From assembly GCA_029260335.1 (NCBI GenBank), contig JAJDDL010000087.1:1-13075 (forward strand): DNA of 13,075 bases. The letters run 5' to 3'. The notes under the pieces are model-generated. The model saw only the letters and a program-made list of their open reading frames with translations, was not told where the DNA came from and did no database searches. Position 1 is the stretch's first letter. The number at the start of each line of letters is the position of its first letter. Made by a program: the position numbers and the translations under genes. Positions 6,012 through 12,383 of this stretch are shown here, in pieces. Source of the DNA: Phycisphaerales bacterium. GTDB taxonomy: Bacteria; Planctomycetota; Phycisphaerae; Phycisphaerales; UBA1924.

Positions 6012-7568
6012 TACCAAGCCCTCCTCACCCGCCGCTATCTCACCCGCCGCATCATGCCGCTGCTCAGCGCACTGGCGGTCTGCCTCTCCACGGCGATGGT
6101 CCTGACCACCTGGTCGGTCATGGGCGGGTTCCTCCAGGTCCTGCTCGATTCAGGCAAGACCTTCGTGGGCGACGTCAAGATCCACCAACCCAGCCGGGGT
6201 ATGCAGCACTACGACAAGCTCATCGAATCGCTCGAGGCCGACCCCCAAGTCGCCCGAGCAACGCCCGTCGTCGAGACCTTCGGCGTGCTGAGCTTGCCGG
6301 GCGATGTCACCAAGCCCATCCAAGTGCTCGGCATCGAGCCCGAGAGCTACAACGCCGTGACCGGCTATTACGACACGCTTCACTGGCGAGCACTCGAAAA
6401 GCCGAGCAAGCACGATCCGGATCAGACAGACCCTCGCCTGCACCCTCCGACTCCAGAGAATCAGGATCGAGCCGACCGCTTGGAACTGACCTGGCCCAAG
6501 ATCCTCGAGAACGGCATGAATCTCCGAAGGATCGATCCTCGCACGCTGGAGCACGTTCCAGCGATGGTGCCGGGCATCGAGGTGAGCGGGCATGTGAATC
6601 AGCGCCAGCCCGGAGGCTGGTACCTGCCCCAGCCCTTGGTCGATAACCCGGTCGATATCTTCGATTGGTACACGATGCCCTCGCATCCGCGCGCCAAGAT
6701 CACTCTTCGGGTCTTGCCATTGACGGATTCGGGGCACGCCGTCGAGATGGCATCACGAATCATGCCGGTCGCCAACGAATTTCGCACGGGCAACTACGTG
6801 TTCGACAACAACCTGACCATCGTCCCCTTGGCATTGCTCCAAGACATGATGCACATGGATGCAGCCGAGCGCGTGATCGGCCGGGGGGGGATCGAGATCG
6901 ATCCGCAAACGGGCAAGGAGAGGATTGTTCCGCCACGCACCGTGGTCGAGCCGGCCCGGGTCAACACCGTGCTCGTCTCGGCGGCCCCAGGTGTCGCCGT
7001 CAACGACCTGCGCGATCGGGTCCAGGAGATCTATGACGCGTTCGCGATCGAAAACCGAATGCCCGATGCGAGCGTCCAGACCTGGGAGCAGATCAACGCG
7101 GGATTCATCGGTGCGGTCAAGAAAGAGATCGCCCTGGTGCTCGTGCTCTTCACGTTCATCTCAATCACCGCGGTCTTCTTGGTGCTCTCGATCTTCTGGT
7201 CGATGGTCAACGAAAAGACGCGCGATATCGGCATCCTGCGCTCGCTCGGCGCCAGCCGCGCCGGGATCGCCTGGCTCTGGCTCCGCTACGGCCTTGTCAT
7301 CGGGCTCGTCGGCTCGGCGCTCGGCGGCCTGCTCAGTTACGTCATCGTCCGCAACATCAACCCCATCCACGAATGGCTCGGCAGCGCATTCAACGTCGTC
7401 GTCTGGGATCCCAAGGTGTACTACTTCACCGAGATCCCCAACAAGGTCGATCCAACCACCATGATGATCGTGCTCGCCGGCGGCGTCCTCGCCTCAGCGC
7501 TCGGCGCGCTGGTGCCGAGCCTCCGTGCCGCGTTCATGGACCCCGTCCGTGCCCTTCGATATGAGTGA
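6009..7568 (+). CDS. lolC: ABC transporter permease, LolC/E (FtsX-like) family
   Basis: The product has 519 residues and four predicted membrane helices: one N-terminal (about 17-39) and three C-terminal (about 373-398, 428-450 and 484-506). Between them lies a periplasmic domain of roughly 330 residues. The N-terminal YLTRRIMP block, WSVMGGF (35-41), the MVNEKTRDIGILRSLGAS coupling segment, YYFTEIP and the terminal DPVRALRYE are typical of LolC/LolE permeases, which pull lipoproteins from the inner membrane for transfer to the outer membrane. GTG is chosen because it begins this conserved N-terminus; no Shine-Dalgarno is visible. The LolD-type ATPase follows 3 nt after the stop. Only one permease is encoded here, implying a homodimer or a partner elsewhere. 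A MacB-like substrate cannot be excluded. Confidence 0.85.
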   Translation: MYQALLTRRYLTRRIMPLLSALAVCLSTAMVLTTWSVMGGFLQVLLDSGKTFVGDVKIHQPSRGMQHYDKLIESLEADPQVARATPVVETFGVLSLPGDVTKPIQVLGIEPESYNAVTGYYDTLHWRALEKPSKHDPDQTDPRLHPPTPENQDRADRLELTWPKILENGMNLRRIDPRTLEHVPAMVPGIEVSGHVNQRQPGGWYLPQPLVDNPVDIFDWYTMPSHPRAKITLRVLPLTDSGHAVEMASRIMPVANEFRTGNYVFDNNLTIVPLALLQDMMHMDAAERVIGRGGIEIDPQTGKERIVPPRTVVEPARVNTVLVSAAPGVAVNDLRDRVQEIYDAFAIENRMPDASVQTWEQINAGFIGAVKKEIALVLVLFTFISITAVFLVLSIFWSMVNEKTRDIGILRSLGASRAGIAWLWLRYGLVIGLVGSALGGLLSYVIVRNINPIHEWLGSAFNVVVWDPKVYYFTEIPNKVDPTTMMIVLAGGVLASALGALVPSLRAAFMDPVRALRYE

Positions 7569-7571
7569 GTA

Positions 7572-8312
7572 ATGACCGCCCCGATCCTCCAAGCCAAGAA
7601 CGTGCACAAGACCTATCGCCTGGGGCGGGTCGATGTCCCCGTGCTCCACGACGCGAGCATGCAGGTCCATCCGGGCGAGTGGGTCGCGATCCTCGGCGCA
7701 TCAGGCTCGGGCAAAAGCACCCTCATGCACCTGCTCGGCGGGCTCGACCGTCCCGATCCCAAAAAGGGCTCCGTTGTCTATGAAGGTCGAGACCTGGCCC
7801 AGATGAGCGCCCGCGAGTTGGACCAATACCGCGCCAGTGCCGTTGGCTTTGTCTTCCAGTCCTACCACCTGCTCCCAGAGCTCAATGTCTTGGAGAACGT
7901 GCTCTCCGGTGCCATGGTCCGTTACGGCAGATTCGGCTACGCCGCCCGAAAATCGACCCTGCGGAGCCGCGGTGAGGGTTTGCTCGACGCCATGGGGCTC
8001 GCTCATCGACTGGGCCACCGCCCCGTCGAACTCTCCGGCGGCGAGCGCCAGCGGGTCGCGATCGCCCGTTCACTAATAAATGAGCCAGCAGTCCTGCTCG
8101 CCGACGAGCCCACGGGCAATCTGGACCAAAAGACCGGCGACGCCATCCTCGACGCGGTCGAGAAACTCCGAGACCGAGGCGGTGAGGATGCCGCCAAGCA
8201 GACCATTGTGATGGTGACCCACTCGCGAGAGGTCGCCAAGCGGGCCGATCGACTCGTTGAACTGGTCGATGGGCGCGTACGCTCTGGCTCAGAGGCCGCA
8301 GGGGTCTCCTAG
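7572..8312 (+). CDS. lolD: ABC transporter ATP-binding protein, LolD family
   Basis: This 246-residue cytoplasmic ATPase should power the permease encoded just upstream. All nucleotide-binding motifs are intact: Walker A GASGSGKST (42-50), Q-loop Gln96 in VFQSYHLLPELNVLENV, signature LSGGE (154-158), Walker B AVLLADEP (173-180) with catalytic Glu179, D-loop NLD (183-185) and switch His217 in MVTHSRE. The LolD/MacB/FtsE-type subfamily is indicated by LPELNVLENV and the short length without an extra domain. The ATG lies 3 nt after the permease stop, so translation is probably coupled. The hydrolase gene begins 67 bp downstream behind its own likely promoter. Confidence 0.92.
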   Translation: MTAPILQAKNVHKTYRLGRVDVPVLHDASMQVHPGEWVAILGASGSGKSTLMHLLGGLDRPDPKKGSVVYEGRDLAQMSARELDQYRASAVGFVFQSYHLLPELNVLENVLSGAMVRYGRFGYAARKSTLRSRGEGLLDAMGLAHRLGHRPVELSGGERQRVAIARSLINEPAVLLADEPTGNLDQKTGDAILDAVEKLRDRGGEDAAKQTIVMVTHSREVAKRADRLVELVDGRVRSGSEAAGVS

Positions 8313-8332
8313 CCAGGATTCTTCGCCAAAGC

Positions 8333-8374
8333 CCCACAAGGGCCTAGGGCGATGTTACTATCCACTAACGGAGG
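8333..8374 (+). promoter_or_regulatory. Candidate extended -10 promoter and ribosome binding site of the hydrolase-GH3 operon
   Basis: CCCACA (8333-8338) is followed by 17 nt and TACTAT (8356-8361). A TG at 8353-8354 makes it an extended -10. Transcription would start near 8367. GGAGG (8370-8374) lies 5 nt before a TTG at 8380, which fixes that codon as the start. The -35 matches the consensus at only three positions. Confidence 0.45.
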
Positions 8375-8379
8375 CCCGA

Positions 8380-9210
8380 TTGGCGACAGCATCAACCCAG
8401 AACTCCAGGGGGGTTCAGGCTCCCCAGGCCCGCGGGGTATCGCTGCGCGGCCCCACGGGTGAGCCGGTCAAGGGCCGCCTCATGGAGATGGGTGATGGAG
8501 TGCCGGTCGTCTTCTTGCACGGCTTGGTCGGTGTCAACGAACACTGGCTCGAAGTCTCCCAACGCATCAAAGGCCACATGCGATGCGTGATGCTCGAGGT
8601 GCCCTTGCTCGACCTGCTGGGCGATGACTGTTCCATCGAAGGCGTCACCGACATGATCGGCCGCTACGTCAGTGAAGAAATCGGCGAGCCCGCCGTGTTC
8701 GTCGGCAGTTCTTTCGGCGGACACGTTTCTCTTCGCCTGGGCGTCCAGAGTCCCGAGCTTGTGCGAGGGCTGGTCCTCGTCGGCTCGAGCGGTTTGGGCG
8801 AGAAGCCCATCGGCGGACCGAGGGTGAAGCGCACAAGGGCGTGGGTGGAAGACACAATCGCCGAACTCTTCTTTGATCGCTCCAAGATGTCCCAAGAAGA
8901 TGTCGATCGCGCATGGGGCGAGCTTTCGGGCCGGGTGAAGGCCAAGCGCATGTTCCGGCTCTCGCGCTCGGTCTTCAAGGACCACATGGCCGATCGCATC
9001 CCAAGCATCCAGGCGCCGACCATGGTGCTCTGGGGTCGCGAGGACATGATCACGCTGCCGGAAGTCGCCGAGCAGTTCGCCGAGGCAATCCCCAACGCCG
9101 AGATGGTCTGGATCGAGCGCTGCGGCCACGCCCCGATGATCGAAAAGCCCGATGAGTTCGCCGAAGCCCTGCTCCGCTTCGGCACCAAGATCGGGATCTG
9201 CGACGCCTGA
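8380..9210 (+). CDS. Alpha/beta hydrolase
   Basis: The product is a 276-residue hydrolase with an intact catalytic triad: Ser111 in the elbow GSSFGG (109-114), Asp222 in LWGREDM (217-223) and His250 in CGHAPM (248-253). The oxyanion-side HG is at 47-48 in VVFLHGL. The cap region (about 140-205) is helical and charged. No signal peptide is visible, so it is probably cytoplasmic. The TTG at 8380 is chosen over a GTG at 8257 because a strong GGAGG precedes it and the earlier start would overlap lolD. The stop overlaps the ATG of the GH3-family gene (ATGA-type junction at 9208-9212), indicating coupled translation and a shared pathway. Esterase, thioesterase and amidase activities are all possible; the substrate is not readable. 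Confidence 0.87.
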   Translation: MATASTQNSRGVQAPQARGVSLRGPTGEPVKGRLMEMGDGVPVVFLHGLVGVNEHWLEVSQRIKGHMRCVMLEVPLLDLLGDDCSIEGVTDMIGRYVSEEIGEPAVFVGSSFGGHVSLRLGVQSPELVRGLVLVGSSGLGEKPIGGPRVKRTRAWVEDTIAELFFDRSKMSQEDVDRAWGELSGRVKAKRMFRLSRSVFKDHMADRIPSIQAPTMVLWGREDMITLPEVAEQFAEAIPNAEMVWIERCGHAPMIEKPDEFAEALLRFGTKIGICDA

Positions 9211-10868
9211 TGTCCGCCGCCCTCTCGAATGACTCGCGTATCAGCAAAGACGCCCCCTGGCGATGGACGGCGCTCGTGGGCGCAGGTCTCAGAGTCGCGA
9301 CCGAATCTCGCGCTCGGCGCCTGAGCGATCTGGAATACTGGCGTCAGAACGCGGCTCGACTGCAACGCAAGCAGCTCGCCGGGCTCCTCCATCGCGCCCA
9401 GCACACCGACTTTGGCAAAGCCTACAACTTCCGCCGCATCGCACGCCTGGAAGGCGACGCCCAACTCGCGGCGTATCGCGACGCGGTACCCCATGCCGAC
9501 TGGTACGCGTTCCAAGACCGCATCGTCCGCATGCGAGAGCAAGGCGAGCCAGATGTGCTCTGGCCCGGGCTCGTGCGCGACTTCGCCCAAACCTCCGGCA
9601 CGACCGCGGGCGACAAGTTCATCCCCATCTCCAAGGCCATGCTCAAGAGCAACTTCCGCGCGAGCATGGACATCTTCGCCAACCTCACCCGCCGCAGCCT
9701 GAGCCTGCCATGGCTCACCAGCGGGCGAAGCCTCTTCATGGGCGGCTCGAGTGACTTGCAAGCCAACGAGCACGGCATCCGCACCGCCGACCTCTCGGGC
9801 CTCGTCACCCCGATGATCAAATGGCCGTTGAGCGAGGTCTACGCACCAGGACACGACATCGCGCTTCTGGAACACTGGCCGAGCAAGATCGACGCGATGG
9901 CCAGGGCCTGCATCGACATGGACGTCCGCATGATCAGCGGCATGCCGAGCTGGGCCCACGTGCTCTTCGAGCGATTGGTCGAGCTGGCCAACGAGCGCGG
10001 GCAACACGCCACATGCGTGCACGATCTGTGGCCCAACTTCACCCTCTTCGTCCACGGCGGGGTCAAGTACACGCCCTTCATCGAACGCGTCAACGAGATC
10101 GTCTTCGGCGACCCCGCGATCGACTTCCCGCATCGCCTGGAGCTCTACCCCGCAAGCGAAGCATTCATCGCGATGCAAGATATCCCGGGCGATCCAGGCC
10201 TGCGACTCATCCCCGACATCGACGTGTTCTACGAGTTCATCCCGCTCGAAGAGATCGACGATCCCAACGCACGGGCGTTCACGTGCGAGACCGTCGAGAA
10301 AGGCCAGCGCTACGTCGTCGTGCTCAGCTCGTGTGCCGGGCTCTGGCGTTATGTCCTGGGCGATGTCGTCGAGTTCGACACGATCCCCGGAAATCTCAAT
10401 GGCAAAGGAGGCGACGGCCCGCCGCGATTGCGCATCGTCGGCCGCCACCGCCACTTTATCAACGCCTTTGGCGAAAACCTGATTGTCGAGCACATCGAGA
10501 ACGCGGTGTCGGTCGCGGCGAAACAAGCCCGTCTCGCAATCGGCGAGTTCACCGCGGCTCCGGTCTACCCCGCCGATGGCCGACCAGCTGGACTCGAACT
10601 CGCGATCGAGCTTGAAGATGAGAACCATGATCTCTCACAGTTCCGCGATGTATTCGATGCCGATCTGAAACACCAAAACGTCGACTACACGACCAAGCGA
10701 ACTGACGGCCTCGGCATGGGCCCGCCGACCATCACGCCTCTGCCCGTCGGCAGTTTTCACCGCTGGATGGAAAGCCGAGGCAAGCTCGGCGGGCAACACA
10801 AATGCCCGCGGTGTGCCAATCACCGTGAGATTCTGGACGGCGTCCTCGCCAACGACGGGCGCGCGTAG
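9210..10868 (+). CDS. GH3-family acyl-adenylating enzyme
   Basis: The 552-residue protein belongs to the GH3 family (auxin-responsive GH3, Pfam PF03321). Plant members use ATP to adenylate a carboxylic acid and transfer the acyl group to an amino acid. Visible motifs are the ATP-binding QTSGTTAGDKFIP (127-139), SGMPSW (243-248), LYPASEAF (312-319), GLWRYVLGDVVEFD (377-390) and the C-terminal GKLGGQHKCPR (524-534). The length fits the family. Bacterial GH3 proteins are widespread but mostly uncharacterised, so the acyl substrate and acceptor are unknown. The start overlaps the hydrolase stop by one base, which argues for a joint function. The adenylation core looks complete, with no frameshift or truncation. 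Confidence 0.88.
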   Translation: MSAALSNDSRISKDAPWRWTALVGAGLRVATESRARRLSDLEYWRQNAARLQRKQLAGLLHRAQHTDFGKAYNFRRIARLEGDAQLAAYRDAVPHADWYAFQDRIVRMREQGEPDVLWPGLVRDFAQTSGTTAGDKFIPISKAMLKSNFRASMDIFANLTRRSLSLPWLTSGRSLFMGGSSDLQANEHGIRTADLSGLVTPMIKWPLSEVYAPGHDIALLEHWPSKIDAMARACIDMDVRMISGMPSWAHVLFERLVELANERGQHATCVHDLWPNFTLFVHGGVKYTPFIERVNEIVFGDPAIDFPHRLELYPASEAFIAMQDIPGDPGLRLIPDIDVFYEFIPLEEIDDPNARAFTCETVEKGQRYVVVLSSCAGLWRYVLGDVVEFDTIPGNLNGKGGDGPPRLRIVGRHRHFINAFGENLIVEHIENAVSVAAKQARLAIGEFTAAPVYPADGRPAGLELAIELEDENHDLSQFRDVFDADLKHQNVDYTTKRTDGLGMGPPTITPLPVGSFHRWMESRGKLGGQHKCPRCANHREILDGVLANDGRA

Positions 10869-10877
10869 CTGCAGTTC

Positions 10878-10906
10878 TTGGATGGTCGTCAATTGCGCAG
10901 TACCAT
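10878..10906 (+). promoter_or_regulatory. Candidate leaderless promoter of the BNR_4 gene
   Basis: TTGGAT (10878-10883) is followed by exactly 17 nt and TACCAT (10901-10906). The ATG at 10913 comes 6 nt later, where transcription should begin. No Shine-Dalgarno precedes the ATG. The promoter lies in the 44-bp gap after the GH3 gene, so this gene may be transcribed independently of the hydrolase-GH3 operon. Confidence 0.45.
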
Positions 10907-10921
10907 CCGCTCATGCGCAAT
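10892..10921. repeat. 8-bp inverted repeat spanning the -10 and start codon of the BNR_4 gene
   Basis: ATTGCGCA (10892-10899) and TGCGCAAT (10914-10921) are perfect inverted copies separated by 14 bp, with half-site centres 22 bp apart. The dyad is centred on the TACCAT -10 hexamer. It could be an operator or, in a longer read-through RNA, a hairpin hiding the start codon. Eight-base inverted repeats also occur by chance in a window this size. Confidence 0.35.
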
Positions 10922-12220
10922 GCAACTCTCTGCCTGCTGGTTCTTCTGACGACACAATCGTTCGCCTGCCAGCCAAGCACCAAGCTCGTTCCGTTGGCCG
11001 ACGGCTGGGCACGAAACTCGGTCAACACCGTGATCTTCCGCCGAAACTCCGTGGTCTCCCACGAGCAAAACCAGTTTGTCGCGTTCTACGACCCCAGCGG
11101 TTCAGTCGTGTTGGCCAAGCGACGGCTCGGCAGTTCTAACTGGGAAATCCGCAAGACCCAATACACCGGCAACGTCCGCGACGCCCACAACTCCATCAGC
11201 ATCATGGTCGACGGCGAAGGCTATCTCCACATGTCCTGGGACCACCACGGCCATCCCCTGCGGTATTGTCGAAGCGTCACGCCCGGATCACTCGAGCTGA
11301 CCGACAAGATGCCCATGACAGGCCTCAAGGAAGATCACGTGACGTATCCGGAGTTCTATCGACTCCCCGACGGAAACCTGCTCTTTCTCTATCGCGACGG
11401 AAGTTCCGGCCGCGGCGACATCATGCTCAACCACTACAACGTGCAATCGCGCTCATGGACGCAGCGCCAGAACGCGTTCATCAACGGCGAGGACGAACGC
11501 AACGCATACTGGCAAATGTGCACAGACTCGCAAGGGACCATCCACATCTCCTGGGTCTGGCGTGAAACAGGCGACGTCGCCACGAATCACGACATCTGTT
11601 ACGCGAAATCCTCCGACGGCGGTCGAACGTGGATGAGATCCTCGGGCGAGCCTTATCAAATGCCAATCCGGGCCGCCAACGCGGAGTGCGCGGCCCGAGT
11701 CGCCCAAGGCAGCGACCTGATCAACACCACATCCATGTGCGCCGATCGCGAGGGACGGCCCTACATCGCAACGTATTGGACGCCCGAGGGGCAGCAAGTG
11801 CCCCAGTTCCATCTCGTGCATCACGACGGGGCGCAGTGGAAGACGATGCAAATCGGGAACCGGAGCACGGCCTTTCACCTGCAAGGTGGCGGGACCAAGC
11901 GAATCCCAATCTCGCGATGTCAGATTCTGGTGAATACAGATGGCCAGGCCGACAAGGCGTACCTGCTGTTTCGAGATGTCGAGCGAGCCAGCCGTGTGAC
12001 CGTTGCATCTTGTGCGGACCTTCGCGAAGGCAACTGGCAGTTCGAGGACTTGAGCGAGTTCTCCGTCGGCATGTGGGAGCCGAGTTACGACACCGAACTC
12101 TGGCGTCGAGAGCGGCAGCTGCACATCTTCGTGCAACGAGTCGGCCAGGGCGATGGAGAACAGACCGATGAGCTCGCGCCCCAGCAGGTGAGCATCCTCG
12201 AATGGTCGCCCTCGAACTGA
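10913..12220 (+). CDS. Exported BNR_4-type beta-propeller protein, possible polysaccharide lyase
   Basis: The product has 435 residues. Residues 1-18 are a signal sequence; Cys19 after SFA could be lipidated, but the lipobox is weak (Phe at -2), so secretion is equally possible. The body matches the BNR repeat-containing PF15892-like family: DAHNSISIMVDGEGYLHMSWD (90-110), HHGHPLRY (111-118), YPEFYRLPDGNLLFLYRDGSSGRGD (145-169), the Asp-box SSDGGRTW (233-240) and repeated strands ending in ISW and SILEW. Ulvan lyases of PL24/PL25 are propellers of this kind that use a His pair about 20 residues apart; His92 and His112 have that spacing here. Lyase activity is inference. ATG is chosen because it begins the signal sequence directly; no Shine-Dalgarno is present. 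Confidence 0.78.
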   Translation: MRNATLCLLVLLTTQSFACQPSTKLVPLADGWARNSVNTVIFRRNSVVSHEQNQFVAFYDPSGSVVLAKRRLGSSNWEIRKTQYTGNVRDAHNSISIMVDGEGYLHMSWDHHGHPLRYCRSVTPGSLELTDKMPMTGLKEDHVTYPEFYRLPDGNLLFLYRDGSSGRGDIMLNHYNVQSRSWTQRQNAFINGEDERNAYWQMCTDSQGTIHISWVWRETGDVATNHDICYAKSSDGGRTWMRSSGEPYQMPIRAANAECAARVAQGSDLINTTSMCADREGRPYIATYWTPEGQQVPQFHLVHHDGAQWKTMQIGNRSTAFHLQGGGTKRIPISRCQILVNTDGQADKAYLLFRDVERASRVTVASCADLREGNWQFEDLSEFSVGMWEPSYDTELWRRERQLHIFVQRVGQGDGEQTDELAPQQVSILEWSPSN

Positions 12221-12239
12221 CGAGCCGTTTGCGATTCCG

Positions 12240-12261
12240 ATCGCCGGGCTGATTCGGCGAT
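12240..12261. repeat. Hairpin downstream of the BNR_4 gene
   Basis: ATCGCCG (12240-12246) and CGGCGAT (12255-12261) form a perfect 7-bp stem with an 8-nt loop, 19 nt after the stop codon. No T-run follows, so it is not a standard intrinsic terminator. It might stabilise the 3' end or aid Rho-dependent ending. Confidence 0.35.
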
Positions 12262-12331
12262 TCGACATCGGAGATCGGCTCCCGCGCACCGAAGACCAAC
12301 CGGCAGTCTGGCAGCGACCGGAAATCCCCTC

Positions 12332-12360
12332 TTGACAAATCCTAGGAAGCTAGTTAGTAT
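12332..12360 (+). promoter_or_regulatory. Near-consensus sigma-70-type promoter of the DUF2339 gene
   Basis: TTGACA (12332-12337) matches the -35 consensus perfectly. After exactly 17 nt comes TAGTAT (12355-12360), four of six to TATAAT. Transcription should begin near 12367. GGAGA (12373-12377) then lies 6 nt before the GTG at 12384. This is the strongest promoter in the window. Confidence 0.8.
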
Positions 12361-12369
12361 TCACTTACT
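12352..12369. promoter_or_regulatory. 18-bp dyad overlapping the -10, candidate repressor operator
   Basis: AGTTAGT (12352-12358) and ACTTACT (12363-12369) are inverted copies with one mismatched pair, around a 4-bp ATTC spacer. The dyad covers the -10 hexamer and the expected transcription start. Size, spacing and the AGT...ACT core resemble TetR-family operators, so a bound protein would block RNA polymerase. No regulator gene is visible in the window. Confidence 0.5.
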
Positions 12370-12383
12370 TCTGGAGACTGCCC

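Noticed and set aside
6009..8312. Permease-ATPase pair as an antibiotic MacAB efflux system
   Set aside because: MacB fuses the ATPase and permease in one chain and is linked to a MacA adaptor. Here they are separate and the permease ends like LolC/E, with no adaptor gene nearby.
8257..8379. N-terminal extension of the hydrolase from a GTG at 8257
   Set aside because: It would overlap the end of lolD and adds low-complexity residues unlike hydrolase N-termini. GGAGG directly before the TTG at 8380 marks the real start.
8664..10628. Very long (654-codon) open frame on the minus strand
   Set aside because: It lies wholly antisense to the hydrolase and GH3 genes, both of which have intact motifs. 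Its translation is rich in His, Ala, Val and Asp with no recognisable domain, as expected for the complement of GC-rich codons.
12240..12261. Hairpin after the BNR_4 gene as an intrinsic terminator
   Set aside because: No T-run follows the stem on either strand, so I list it only as an inverted repeat.
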